Positions 52,961 through 64,000 of a stretch of DNA of 64,000 nucleotides are shown here, piece by piece. Origin of the DNA: Muscardinus avellanarius (Eukaryota > Chordata > Mammalia > Rodentia > Gliridae). The stretch lies in assembly GCA_963383645.1 (NCBI GenBank), contig OY726578.1, positions 26,066,523 through 26,130,522 of the forward strand, given 5' to 3'. The translations under genes were made by a program, and so were the position numbers. The first letter of the stretch is position 1. Each line of letters starts with the position of its first letter. Below the pieces are notes generated by a model, which saw only the letters and a program-made list of their open reading frames with translations, ran no database searches and had not been told where the DNA came from.

Positions 52961-55620
52961 GAGGAAGAGCGGCAGGTCCCCTCCCCAGATGTCCACCCAC
53001 AGGCCACATAAGCATATTCTAACCCATTTATGTATCAATCACTAGCCCATTAACAGTACTATTAATATAGTAATCACTTGTGGGTTTTTATTTTTTAGTT
53101 TTTCTTTTCCCTTTCTATTTTTTATTCACTTATTTATTTTTTTCTGTGGTACTGGGTATTGAATCCAGACAGTGTTCTACCTCTGTGTTACAATGCCAAT
53201 CCTATATTATTTTTTATTTTAAAACAAGGTTGCACTATGTTATTGATGACATCATTAAAGTGCTGAGGGTAGTTTCAAACCTGCAATCCTCCTGACTCAG
53301 CTTCTCAATACCTGGGATTACAGGTGTGCGATGGCATGCCCCTCTGAATGCTGCATTATGACCCTGTCTCAAAGTCAGTACTTGTGAGGCTGAGACAGGA
53401 CAATCTCAGGTTCCAAGTCAGCCTCAGCTCCTTAGTGAGGCCCTCCACAATGTATTGGAACTCTATTCTAAAATAAAGAAATAAAAATAGGGCTGGAAGT
53501 GTAGCACGAAGGTAGAATGTCCCTGGGTTCAATCCCAGTACTGCAAAACTAAAATAAGTAAATATTAAAAAATAAAATAATAAAATAAATTAACCCCATC
53601 TCCAAACTTCATTCCTAGAGATTACAGGCAATGTTACAATTCACCACATGAAAACAAAAGGAATACATCCTGAGATGATTCAACACACAGACCATTGTAG
53701 CTTTGAGTGTTTTCTGCTCCCTAAACTTTGGATGTCCCCATTCAAACCTTTGTTTCTCCTGCTTTCCCTCCCCTGAATAGTTAGTTGACCTTGTCTACTC
53801 CCTAAAAAGGTCACACTCACCCAGGAGCAGGTGGACAGAAGGTCTCTTTATACCCCATCCCTGCATCCATACCCACTTGTGTCCTTTTGCCTCTTCTCTA
53901 CCCTTTTCTCTTACCCCATCTCCTTCCCAGTATCCCTCTCCCCATCTCCATCCCTATCTCTTCATCAATGCACCCGTCCATCCCCAACCCCACACATATC
54001 CCTAACCCTATCTCTGTCTCTCTTATTGTCCATATATATCATTGTGTCCTTTCCCTATACCCAATCCATTCCCTGGGCCACCTCCATCCCCACCCTATGT
54101 CTCTTATCCCATTTACAACCCATCTCATCCCCGCTGAGTTTACCCCATCCCTCTGTCCCCTACCCCATCCCTATCCCAGTGTCCCTTAACACTTCTCCAA
54201 CCCTGTGTCCCTTACCTCATCCCCACCTCACTGTCCCCTACCCCATCCCCATCCCCATCCCTGTGTCACTTACCTTATCTTCATCTCCATCCCTATACCA
54301 GTACCCCTGACCACATCCTCATCGCAGTATTCCTTACCCCATCCCCATCCCACTGTCCCTTACTCATTCCCATTCCTGCACTGCTTGATAAACTCCCCTG
54401 CTTGCACCCTCACTGTCTCCATGCCTGTACCATTGTACCAGACACTTTCCATAGGCAGTGAGCACAAAACTGACATTTAGATGTCCTGGGTGTGCTCTTT
54501 CCAGCTTGGAACTCTCTGTGCTGTCACCTCCCAAGTCTGCAGGGGACAACAGTCTCCATATCTACTCCTTCTTGGTCTCTGCAGGGAACACCAGCCTCCA
54601 CACCCAGAAACACACAAGTCACATAAGAGAAGCAGCCTGGTCCTGGCTGGCTCCTGTGCTGGGAGCTGTGCCCTATCCAGATTCTGCCTTATCCAGCAGA
54701 CTCCAGCACCATTTGCCTGGCTTCCCTCCACTAGAGTTCCTCTGGACCATCTCTACACCAATCCCTGCATCAAGGAGCCCATCCTCACCCCCTTTCCCAT
54801 TTCCCTCACAACTCCATACCCATTTTGTGTCTTATCCCATTTCCACCCACATCCCTGCATCTACTAGTCCATCCTCATTACAGTATCCCTTACCACATCC
54901 CATCCCTGTGTCCCCTCTTGAATCCCCCTTTCTAAGTCCCTTACCCCATATCCAGCCTGCATTCCTAGTCCATCCCACCTGTGTCCCTGAGCCCATCCTC
55001 CTCCCTGTCTTATCACATCCCCACCCTCTACTGCTTGGCCCACCCCCTCCCAGTGCCCCTCACCACATCTCCATCCCTGCCCGTTTCCCCTTCCCCTGCC
55101 CCATAACCATCCTGGTGTTGCTTAATGAACTCCCCCTGCTGGGCCCTCCTTCTGTCTCCACTTCTGTACCCAGTCTATCTGAACCCCACAGTGCCCTTAA
55201 GCACTGAGCACTGCACTTACATTAGACGTCCTGGGTCTAGTCCTTCTCTACAGCCTGGATGCCATGAGGCTGTTTCCTTGACTCTGCAGGGAGGCACCTC
55301 CACACAGCCTCTTCCCAGCTGAGGGGCGCACCAGCTTCAACACCACAGCTGGCAGGTGGGAGGAGCAGAGGGGCTAAGCCACAGTTGCTGGCCCCAGTGC
55401 CAAGCCCTCTACTCCAAGACTCTGGAGTGCAGGATGCCTTCCAGAAGCTTATACACTTTGGCCCACCAAACAGTCAAACCTCCCAGCTGGCCAGTAGCTT
55501 CTGCTTGTGGCTGGGGCATGGGGTGTGCCTACCTAAGGAGCATGGTCACGATAGGGGTGTTGTCAAGGGATTTCTGGGAGGGCTCAAGGGCACCCACTTA
55601 TCAAGCTCTTGTCAACTAAA
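52960..55620. repeat. Duplicated pyrimidine-rich unit 1
   Basis: It begins with AGGTCCCCTCCCCAGATGTCC (about 52975), contains two SINEs (53140-53335 minus; 53375-53552 plus), an AGAGATTACAGGCAAT block (53616), a long CCCATCCC/CCTTACCCCAT tract (53825-54370 and 54770-55110) and a downstream block shared with 60880-61230. Long open frames on the plus strand are made of P, S, L and T and come from the tract composition. Confidence 0.7.
53140..53552. repeat. B1-dID SINE pair, opposite orientations
   Basis: A minus-strand copy (53140-53335, GTGGTACTGGGTATTGAATC) is followed by a plus-strand copy lacking its start (53375-53552), with an AAATAAAATAAT tail. Confidence 0.8.
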
Positions 55621-56330
55621 CAGTCCTGCACCCCTGTAATCCCAGCATCTGGGAGGCTGAGACAGTCAGATCAAGGTTCGGGGCCAGCCTCAGCTACAAC
55701 ATGAGGCCCTTTGCAACTCAGTGAGACCCTGTTTTAAAATAAAGAATAAAAAACAGGGCAAGGCTTGTAGCTCAGATGTCAAATGCCCCTGGGTTCAAAA
55801 CCCACAATAAATAAATAAACAAACAAACAAATAAATAAAATAAAAAATAGGACTGGGGGTATCGCACAAAGGTAGAATGCCCCTGAGTTCCATCCCTAGT
55901 AATGAAAAAAACAAATAAAAAGATCCAGGTGTGGTGGTGAACACCTGTAATCACAGTTCTTGGGAGGCTAAGACAGGAAGACCACATGTTCGAGGCCAGT
56001 CTTAGTAACCTAGCAAGAAATAAAAAAGGACAAGTTCTGATCATCTGATTTGGAGAAACACTTCACTTCAGAATCCATTCATGATTTATAAACAAACAAA
56101 CCTCCACAGATAACAGGAGCAGAGGACACTAAGCTGCCCACATTGTGAGGAACAAGAAAGGCCCTCAGAGACTGGCTCTGTCCCAGTGACAGAACTGCCC
56201 CTCTGCATTACAGCACCTGCCTTGTCTCCCCTGGGCAAGAAAATATCCTTCCAAACTGGCAGGGGACCCAGGCCCACTGAGCTCATAATGGACTGATAGA
56301 TCCCCAGTGCATGGCCCCAGGAGGCTTGGA
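55621..56330. repeat. SINE insertions between duplicated units
   Basis: Plus-strand B1-dID pieces at 55621-55808, 55848-55905 and 55918-56020, with an (AAAT/AAAC)n tail at 55806-55845. No gene recognised in the remainder. Confidence 0.75.
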
Positions 56331-58270
56331 CACAGGTCCCCTCCCCAGATGTCCCCCAAGGCCACAGAAGCACCTTATAACACATTTATGTATCAATTAC
56401 TAGCCCATTATCAGCCCTATTAATGTATCAGACACTTGTGGGGGTTTTCTTTTTTTTTCCCTATTTCTATTTTTTTTCTGGAACTGGGGATTTAATCCAG
56501 ACCTGTTCTACCTCTGAATGACAACCAAAACCCTATTTTATTTTTTTAATTTATAAAAATGTTTCACTATGCCTGATGTGGTGGCGCACGCTTGTAATCC
56601 CAGCGCTTGGCAGACTGAGACAGGAGGACACACAGGTTTAAAGCCAGCCTCAGCTACTTATTTAGGCTCTCAGCATCTTAGTGAGACCCTGTTTCCAAAT
56701 AAAAAATAAAAAAATAGGTCTGGATGTATAGCCCAGAGGTAGAAAGAGCCTGGGTTCCACCCCCAGTACCACCAAAGGAAAAAAAAGTTTCATTACATTG
56801 TTGAGGGCCTCATTAAGTTGCTGAGGGTCATTTCAAACCTGCGCTCCTCCTGACCCATCTTCTCAATTCATAGTAGTACAGGTGTGCACCAACACACCCC
56901 TCTGCACCTGTATTATTCCTGTCTCTATCGCTGGCCATGGTGACACACACTTGTAATTCTAGTATTTAGGAGGCTAAGACAAACAATCTCAGGTGCGTGG
57001 CAGCCTCGGCTGCTAAGTGAGGCCTCCACAACTTAGTGAGATGCTGTTGAAAACTAAACAATAAAGAATAGGGCTGGGAGTATAGCTCGGAGTTAGAATG
57101 CCCCTGGGTTCAATACCCAGTACTGCATAAATAATAAATAAATAATATTAAAAATAAAAAATTGGTTCAATCTCAGAACTCCTTTTTTAGAGATTACAGG
57201 CAATAATCCAATTCACTACATAAAAACCAAATGACAGAATCTTAAAAACATTCAAGCCACAGACCATTGAAGCCTTGAAAGAACAACCCCATACACAGAG
57301 GGTTTTCTGTTTCCTAAACTTTGAATGGCCCCATAACAACATTTGTTTTCCTTACCCTGCCAACCCTGAATAGCTGCTAGTTGACCTTGGACACTCACTA
57401 AAAAAATCACACTCACCCAGCAGCCAGAGTAATGAAGGTCTCTTCAGACACCACCCCTGCATCCACACCCACCCCTGTGCTTTTACCTCTCTACCCATGT
57501 CTCTACCCCACCACGTTCCCAGAATCCCTCTCCACCCCTCTTCCTGCACTGATGAGCCAGTCCATCCCCATCCCCACAAATATCCCTCACCCCGTCCCTA
57601 TTCCTCTTACCATCCCCATCTCTGTCCTTTACCCATCCAGACTCCAATCCCTGTGTCACCTCCATCCCCACCCTGTGTCTCTTATCCATGTATATACCCA
57701 TCTCATCTCCACCTTTTTTACCCTATCCCCATCCGTGTGTCCTTTACCACTTCCACATTCTCATCCCAGTATTCCTTACCATATCTCTCCCCTATTGTCC
57801 CTTACCCATCCCCATCCCTGCATTGCTTGATAAATTCCCCTGCTTGGACCCTAACTGTCTTTGTGCCTGTACCATTGTAACAGATAATTTCCACAGACAA
57901 TGAGCACAGGACTCACATTTAGATGTCCTGGGATGTTCCATCCTGCCTATGAATCTGTGCTGTTGTCTTGTGCAGAATTTGGGAAGTAACAGCACAGAGT
58001 CCTATGTCGATATACTGTTATTTCCCAAACCTGCACAAGACAACAGCTTCCAATTTGAATCCTTCACAGTCTGCAAGGAACACCAGCCTCCTCTCCCAGG
58101 AACACACCAGCCACAGAGGAGAAACAGCTGTGTCTTGGCTGGCTCCTGTCTTGGGACCCCTCCCTCAGGGCTCTGACCCATCCAAGGCTCTTGAAGCAGG
58201 ACCTCAGCACCCTTCTCCTGGCTTCCCTCCACCTAGGGTTCCTGTGGACCAGCAACCCATCAGGTAATGG
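56330..58270. repeat. Duplicated pyrimidine-rich unit 2
   Basis: Follows unit 1 in order: AGGTCCCCTCCCCAGATGTCC (56335), TTTATGTATCAATTACTAG (56383), four SINE pieces (56472-57132, alternating strands), AGAGATTACAGGCAAT (57189), a CCCATCC-rich tract (57440-57840), then CTTGATAAATTCCCCTGCTT (57827), which corresponds to 54385. Offset from unit 1 is about 3.4-3.6 kb. Confidence 0.7.
56472..57132. repeat. Four B1-dID SINE pieces in alternating orientation
   Basis: Copies at 56472-56568 (minus), 56570-56780 (plus, complete), 56785-56905 (minus) and 56928-57132 (plus). The second is inserted in the first: the minus copy resumes after it. Confidence 0.8.
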
Positions 58271-58845
58271 CAGGGTAGGGAGATAAGAGGAGCAGCATTA
58301 GGCAAGGAAGCATGGATCAGGGAGTCCTGGGGAGGTGCAGAGGACCTGAGGCTCAGAGAGCCCCTGCAGTTGCCCCTAGGCAAGAGAGTGCTGTCCTTGG
58401 TAGTCAGTGATAGAACTCTGCTGCCCAAGCCAGGGTCCCACCCATGTCCCCTACCCTATCACTGAGTTGGACCAGTTGCCACAGATGCTGCTTGCTGAAG
58501 TTCCTAACATGAATAACTCTTATCTTTAATACTTGGGTGGCTGAAGAGAAGGCAGGCAATTCTGTTCTTCTACAGCCAGCGATTTTCTTTTACTGAAGGT
58601 TTAAACAAACTATCATAAAAAGTGACAAAACACAGGACCAGCAAACTGTCAGGGATCAAGATAAGGAAAGATAGCAGGGTATTCATGGGACAAACAGAAA
58701 AAGAAAGGGTTATATGTTACTGGCAGATAGAGAAGACATCAAAGTCAACATTTATCTATCTCATCATGTTCCTAGTACTGTGTACTCAGCTAAATTGGTC
58801 CAAGTGTTTATCTTAGCATGCGGTTCTAAGATGGTTTCAAACATA
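58271..58845. other. No gene recognised
   Basis: Unique-looking sequence between unit 2 and the next pyrimidine-rich tract. Confidence 0.4.
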
Positions 58846-58849
58846 TCAC

Positions 58850-59260
58850 CATCCCGGAGTCAACGACTACATCCCCATCACTGTGTCTACTGCGTAATTC
58901 CATCATCATCCCCACATCATCCCCCCACACCCATCCCTGGTCCTTTACCTAGCAGCATCCCTGTGCCCCATCCCCCATCCCGATTGGTATATTGCTTACC
59001 CCAACACATCTTTATCCCTTTGTCTCTTAGCCCATCTGCATCCCAGTGTACTCACTACATCTCCATTTCCATCCGTGCTCCCTACCCCATTCCTACCCCA
59101 TTCCTTTGTCCCTTGCCTCATCCCCACCCCTGTGTTCCTTTCCACATCTCCATCCACATCCCCAGCCCTGTGTTCTCCACCACATCTCCATCTCCATCTT
59201 TGCATTGTTTAGCCCATTCTTCCAGGATCTACTTCCCCTCAGCATCTGCGTGGGCCCCCA
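58850..59260. repeat. Pyrimidine-rich tract, third block
   Basis: CCCATCCC/CCTTACCCCA-type repeats like those in units 1 and 2, without the full flanking unit. It adjoins ERV arm 2. Confidence 0.65.
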
Positions 59261-59289
59261 CGCCCACGTAGTCAAATCGGCATGTAGCC

Positions 59290-60400
59290 CCGAGAGAAGG
59301 GTGTGGTCTCTGGCTAAAGTTCTTCCCATTTTTAGATATTCTTTCATAACTATTATTCTTTTGGTAATGATTCTTTTAACTCTCCACATGAATTGCTCCG
59401 GTGGTGTAAGATCAGGACTGTGAGAGAAACTGAGTCCATGGAAAATAAACTTTCTGGTAAACGTCCTCAGCTTTGTTCAAATGGTAATAAAAATTTAGTT
59501 AGAATTCAGATGCAGTGGCAGCATTCCAGTCAGTAATTACAAATGCAGAACTCCTCCCCTATCTTTGACCTTCATTAGCCAAGGGCTGAAAGGAATCTTG
59601 ACCTTTGCAACTAGTAATAGCACTGCCTGGAGATAGAGTGACACCACCTGGTTAATAAGCATATCGTTTGAGGAAAAGTGCTCAGCTGCTAGAGAAGTAC
59701 ATCTGACAACTAAATCTAAAAACTTCATGTTATTTCTTGGTGTTTACCTGCTAAACTGTGTTATGAGTTTGCTTAAGCTTTCAGACAGCAGATTGTATTG
59801 CAGAAAAAATCCAGCAGACATTCATCGAAATAAAGCTGGAATCTCGGACTTCGTCCCCCATTCAGCTCAAAGAAGGTTGCTAGATAGAGAAGGACATTGG
59901 ACTAAGCCCTAGGAATAAAAGTTCCGAAAGGGTTAAAGAAAACTCTTAAAAACTGGACTCCTCAAGTGATTTTGGGTGTGACTTTTGTTCTGGAATTAGC
60001 CTATTAAAAACCTCTGCAGCTGCAAGGCCAAAAGGGCTAATTCGAGCACAAGACCCACCTGGGGTAATGGGACTGATTTCAATCACAAAGACCTGTGATA
60101 TCACAGGCTTTACTTTTGTCTTGTTCAGGGTTGGTAATCTGCATGTGTATATCTCTATTGTACCTTGGGTGTTTTGCACTTTTTTACTAGAGAATCACTG
60201 GGAGATGGGAATATATAAAAAATCTTGTGTCTAAAATAAAGTATTCGATTGCACAAAAAGCATTGATCCATGTCAGGTTCTTTTCAGAAGCGCCGCTAAG
60301 AGGAACTTATAGAAATTTATTTCCTAGAAGGGAAAGAATCGCTGCAGATAAGAATCTGCAGTATGTCACCCTATCCTTCCCCATCTTTTCTGAGATCAAT
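59290..60400 (+). mobile_element. ERV fragment, arm 2 of an inverted pair
   Basis: Reverse-complement partner of 51440-52960. A plus-strand frame at 59727-59912 has a hydrophobic segment (MLFLGVYLLNCVMSLLKL) and a basic tail, similar in plan to the frame at 27084-27287 on the minus strand. An AATAAA at 60235-60240 near the right end may be an LTR poly(A) signal. It is degenerate; the family is not identified. Confidence 0.65.
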
Positions 60401-60419
60401 CGCGAGTGAACTTGCACCC

Positions 60420-61235
60420 CAAACTGAGCAAAGTCCGTGGCACCATTCCTACCCCATTTCCCTGTCCCTCACATCACTATACTCATATGTCTTTTACCCC
60501 ATTTCCGTCCACATACCTGCATCCATTACCCTTCCCCATCCCAGTATCCCTCATCACATCACCATCCCTGTGGCCCTTGACCTCATACCCACCCTGAAGC
60601 ATCCCCATTCCTAAATCCCTTACCTCATCTCTAACCCTGCATTCCTAGCCCATTACCCCCTGTCCCTTAGCCCATTCTCCTCCCTGTCTTACCAAATCCC
60701 CACCCTCTGTTGCTTAGCCCATCCCCCTTGCAGTGCCATCAACACACCCTATTCCCCGTCCAGTACCACAGTCCCACCCCTGTGTCTCTTACCCCATCTT
60801 ATCCCAACACAGTGTCCCTTGTCACTTCTCCATCCCTGCCTCTGTTTCCCTTACCCCAGCATCCTGCCCATGCCAGGTATTGCTTAATGAACGCATCCAG
60901 CTGGGTCCCTCCCACTGTCTCCACTTCTGTACCGCTGCTCCTGCTGAACCCCACAGTGCCCACATCTAGACGTCCTGGGTTGAGTCCTTCTCTACAGCCT
61001 GGACACCGCGATGCTCCTTCCTGGGCTTTGCAGGAATGTGTACACCACACATCTCCTTCTCAGCTGAGGGGCAGACCAGCCTCCATACCACATCTGGCAG
61101 GTGGGAGGAGCGGAGGGGCTAAGCCACAGTTGCTGGCCCCCATGCCAAGCCCTGTACTCCAAGTCTCTGGAGTGCAGGGTGCCTTCCAGAAGCTTATGCA
61201 CTTTGGTCCACCAAACAGTCAAACAGTCTGCCCCC
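60420..61235. repeat. Pyrimidine-rich block 4 and its downstream unit
   Basis: After a CCCATCCC-type tract (60440-60850), 60880-61230 matches 55105-55480: blocks such as GTCTCCACTTCTGTACC, GTCCTTCTCTACAGCCTGGA and GGCAGGTGGGAGGAGC are in the same order and orientation. This supports tandem duplication of the whole unit. Confidence 0.7.
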
Positions 61236-61239
61236 CCAA

Positions 61240-62660
61240 TGGTCCTCCCCGGGCACATGGCGCCTGCCCCCCCACACCCGGCCTTCCCGGAAGCAGGGCG
61301 CCTGACCCCGACCCGGAACGGATTTCAGGGACCAGGTCGCCTGACCCCCTGCCCGGACCGGGCCTCTTGGGGCGCATGGGGCCTGCCTGCCACTAGGACC
61401 AGGCCTTCCGGGGCTAGGGCGCCTGCCCCACCCCGGGACCGGATTCCGGGGAGCAGGGCGCCTGTCCGCAGCTTGTACCGGGCCTCCTGGGGCGCATGGG
61501 GCCTGCTTGCCGCTAGGACCGGGCCTCGGGGTGCATGGAGCCTGCCTGCCTATAGAACTGGGCCTCCGGGGCTAGGGCGCCTGCCCCATCCCGGGACCGG
61601 ATTCCGGGAAGCAGGGCTCCTGCCCCCAGCTCGTACCGGGCCTTCTGGGGTGCGTGACGCCTGCCCACCTCCCGGGACGGGGCCTATTAGGGCGCAGGGC
61701 ACATGCTCCCTGCCCGGGACTGGGACCTTCGGGGCATAGGGCGCCTGTCCCCCACCGGGACCCGGTTCCAGCCAGCAAGGTGCGTGCCCCCCGCCTGGTC
61801 CAGTCCTTCCGGGGTGCATGGCGCCTGCCCCCAGATCGTACCGGGCCTTCCAGGGCGCATGGAGCCTGCCTCTCACTGCCCCGGGACCGGGCCTCCTGGA
61901 AAGCATGGGGCCTGCCCCCCGCTAGGACCGGGATTTCCCGGGCGCAGGGCACCTGCCCCGCGACTGGGACTGGGTTATGGGAGGAGGGCGCCTGCTCCCC
62001 GCTCGGACCTGGCCTTCCGGGGCACATGGAGCCTGCCCTCTGCTAGGACCGGGCCTTCTGGGGTGCATGACGCCTGCCCACCTCCCGGGACTGGGCCTAT
62101 TAGGGCGCAGGGCGCATGACCCGCGCCTGTCCCCCATCTGGGACCGGGTTCCAGGGAGCAAGGCACGTGCCCCCCGCCTGGTCCAGTCCTTCCAGGGTGC
62201 ATGGTGCCTGACCCCCACCCGGACCGGGCCTTCCGGGGAGCAGGGCGCTGGCCACCCTCCTGCATCTGGCCTCTCGGGGCGCTTGGACCCTGCCCTCTGC
62301 CAGGACCGGGCCTTCCGGGGCTCAGGGCGCCTGCCCCCCACCCGGACCGGGCCTTCCGGGGAGCAGGGCGCCTGCCACCCGCCTGCACCTGGCCTCCCGG
62401 GGCGCTTTGACCCTGCCCTCTGCCAGGACCGAGCCTTCAGGGGCTCAGGGCGCCTGTCCCCAGCCCGGGACAAGGTTCCGTGAAGCAGGGTGCCTGCCCC
62501 ACCCCCTGCCCCTGCCCGCACCGGGCCTCCCGGGGCGCATGGAGCCTGACCCCCGCCCGGGAACCGGGCTTTCTGGGTCGCAGGGCACCTGACCCCCGCC
62601 TGGATCGGGCCTTCTGGGGCGCATGGAGCCTGCCCCCCGCCCGGACCGGGCCTTCTCAGG
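61240..62660. repeat. GC-rich minisatellite, unit about 40 bp
   Basis: About 1.4 kb of head-to-tail variants built on GGACCGGGCCTTCCGGGG followed by a GCRYRKGGMGCCTGCC-like part. Unit length is about 39-43 bp, so roughly 35 units. Two or three unit types (with GCGCATGGAGCC, GAGCAGGGCGCC or GCTAGGGCGCC) recur in patterns of two or more units, which suggests higher-order copying. Long open frames on both strands are a by-product of few A/T bases. CpG content is high. Confidence 0.85.
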
Positions 62661-62777
62661 TCTACATGAGTAGCCTGGGGGGGGGCGGTCCTGACAAGGG
62701 CCAAGTGGGGATCTTCCTTATTCCCTCCTTAGTGGAGACCAACATAAGGGCTGTGGGGTATCAAAAAGCATTGCTCT

Positions 62778-62965
62778 CCGGCTGGGGTGGCGGTGCACTC
62801 TTGTAATCCTTGCGCTTGGGAGGCGGAGACAGGAGGATCGTGGAGGCTGGAAGCCGGCCATGCTGGCCTACGAAACCCTGTTTCCAAATAAAGAAATATA
62901 AAATAGGTCTGGGAGTGTAGCCAGGAGGTAGAAGGGCTTCCAGGAACACCAGTACCATCAAAAAC
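62778..62965 (+). repeat. B1-dID SINE, variant subtype
   Basis: Plus-strand copy with the variant middle (CCATGCTGGCCTACGAAACC) and GGTAGAAGGGCTTCCAGGAA ID half, ending in (AAAAC)n. Confidence 0.9.
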
Positions 62966-63163
62966 AAAACAAAACAAAAAATTGCTTTTGCTGCATGCAA
63001 GGTGGACTTGTTGAACCCAGGATCCCGACATCCTTAAGAGGAGCCCTCAGTGCAGGTGTGGGGGACATGGTGGGGTGGGGGGGCATGGTGGGCCGTCTCC
63101 ATGAAATCCCAAGCCTTGCCCCTGTTTGGCTGGGTGCTGAGCTGCATCCTTTCTCTCTCCCAG

Positions 63164-63292
63164 ACACAGGCAAAGTATTCTGAGAACAAGCTGAAATGTA
63201 TGAAGGCCCGGAACGACTATCTGCTCAACCTGGCGGCCACTAACACAGCCTTAAGCAAGTACTACATCCACGATGTGTCCGACCTGGTTGAT
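63164..63292 (+). CDS. Single exon of an srGAP-family gene (F-BAR region)
   Basis: The segment is 129 bp (43 codons, phase 0 to phase 0). The reading is TQAKYSENKLKCMKARNDYL, then LNLAATNTALSKYYIHDVSD, then LVD. It matches the F-BAR domain of SLIT-ROBO Rho GTPase-activating proteins (SRGAP1-3), membrane-curving regulators of Rac/Cdc42 in migrating cells and neurites; I cannot choose the paralogue securely. The acceptor is strong (CCTTTCTCTCTCCCAG, ending at 63163). At the donor position the sequence is GCGAGC, so GC replaces GT. This is either a GC-AG intron or a mutated donor. No other exon of the gene is in the window, so long introns, or an isolated copied exon, are both possible. The frame stays open beyond 63292 but without family similarity. 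Confidence 0.75.
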
Positions 63293-64000
63293 GCGAGCAT
63301 CCATCCGGGGCGTCTGGGGCTGTGTGGTGCTCCACATCAGCTACAGGGGGCTGGCCTGGGTTCTTGGCTGGACCAGCCAGATCCTTGGAGCCCCAATGGA
63401 TTGCAGGGCAGCTGGTGTTTGGGACCTGGGCCCTCCATGTTTTCATGGGAGTTGGGTCTCTTGGGTCCTCCATGGCTGAGTGTAGGGAGCCCCAGGGGCC
63501 ACCCCAACTTGTCAAACTTTTTGGGACCAGGCTTTTGGCTGGGTGTGAGGGGTAGGAGGTGAATCGTGTGCCGTCCCCACTCTTGGGGATTCCCAGTGTG
63601 GTAAAGGAGATGTTAACAGGTTCCACACCCAGAGGTACACTCAGCCACACACATGTCCACGTGAGGGAGGAAGAAGGACCAGGATCAACGTCCCCTGGGG
63701 TCATTGTGGGGGAAGATCAGGCTGTTCACATGCATGGAGAACAGGACTCTGATTTTGCAGGGCTAGCTGTGCAGGACATGTTGGGGGGGCAGTGGGGCTT
63801 GGGAACAGACTCTGTGGGTACCAGACCATTTCTGTGTTGCCTGCTCTCTGTGCAGATGGGGATTGGACCCATGGGTTCATAGTAAAGGTTCAGTGCTGGC
63901 TGCTGGGTCCTGTTGCTCTTGGTCCCAGGTGTCCTGTGAGGAAGTCCGATGGTCATGGCTTTGGCCAGCATACTGATGGGGATCTGTCACCACCATTGGG
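63293..64000. other. Presumed intron following the srGAP-like exon
   Basis: G-rich unique sequence with no further exon recognised. Open frames here have no family signature. Confidence 0.45.

Noticed and set aside
53831..55207. Proline/serine-rich open frames of 159 and 249 residues
   Set aside because: Made by CCCATCCC-type tracts. They are not conserved between the duplicated units and have no domain.
61101..62704. Long open frames on both strands (up to 260 residues), rich in P, G, A and R
   Set aside because: They follow from the 40-bp GC-rich repeat, which has few stops in any frame. The period is not a multiple of three, so the peptide repeats shift frame between units.

Overview
The window looks like nuclear DNA of a squirrel-like rodent (Sciuridae or a close relative). 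The reason is its commonest repeat, a composite SINE with a 7SL/B1-like left half and an ID/tRNA-Ala-like right half (B1-dID type), present in roughly 40 copies on both strands. I found no complete host protein-coding gene. Most of the sequence is mobile elements at several stages of decay, plus locally duplicated arrays.

Layout. 1-4440: the end of an LTR, then an imperfect inverted repeat (arms about 470-1960 and 3000-4440) carrying exon-like segments. 4560-14575: dense SINE insertions, several solo LTRs (7634-8358, 9848-10614, 12828-13475, about 14070-14462) and a degenerate telomere-like tract (11530-12065). 14594-21657: an LTR with CCAAT boxes every 24 bp, split by a 2.95-kb ORF1-only L1-derived element with a 17-bp target-site duplication and followed by a 5'-truncated L1 with a broken ORF2. 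23576-31184: a young, defective gammaretrovirus-like ERV on the minus strand, with near-identical LTRs, a 4-bp target duplication, gag and env remnants and no recognisable pol. 33743-37517: a processed pseudogene of DPY19L2, minus strand. 38240-43960: old ERV remnants, interrupted at 38908-41468 by a second copy of the ORF1-only composite element with its own 16-bp target duplication. 46300-62660: duplicated blocks, an inverted pair of ERV fragments, pyrimidine-rich arrays and a GC-rich minisatellite of about 40 bp. 63164-63292: one exon of an srGAP-family gene (F-BAR region), plus strand, with an unusual GC dinucleotide at the donor position.

The best candidate for an under-described system is the composite ORF1-only element. 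Both copies carry a sense L1 ORF1, no ORF2, an antisense L1 ORF2-derived segment and the same 3' tail, and both have clean target-site duplications. The chimera therefore appears to have moved as a unit, like a HAL1 (half-L1) element. The ERV is also notable for a leader with repeated tRNA T-arm/B-box-like motifs.

The families work as parasite and helper. An autonomous L1 (a relative of 17975-21657) would supply reverse transcriptase for the ORF1-only element, the SINEs and the DPY19L2 retrocopy. The pol-less ERV would need a helper retrovirus. All family assignments are by eye, without database search.
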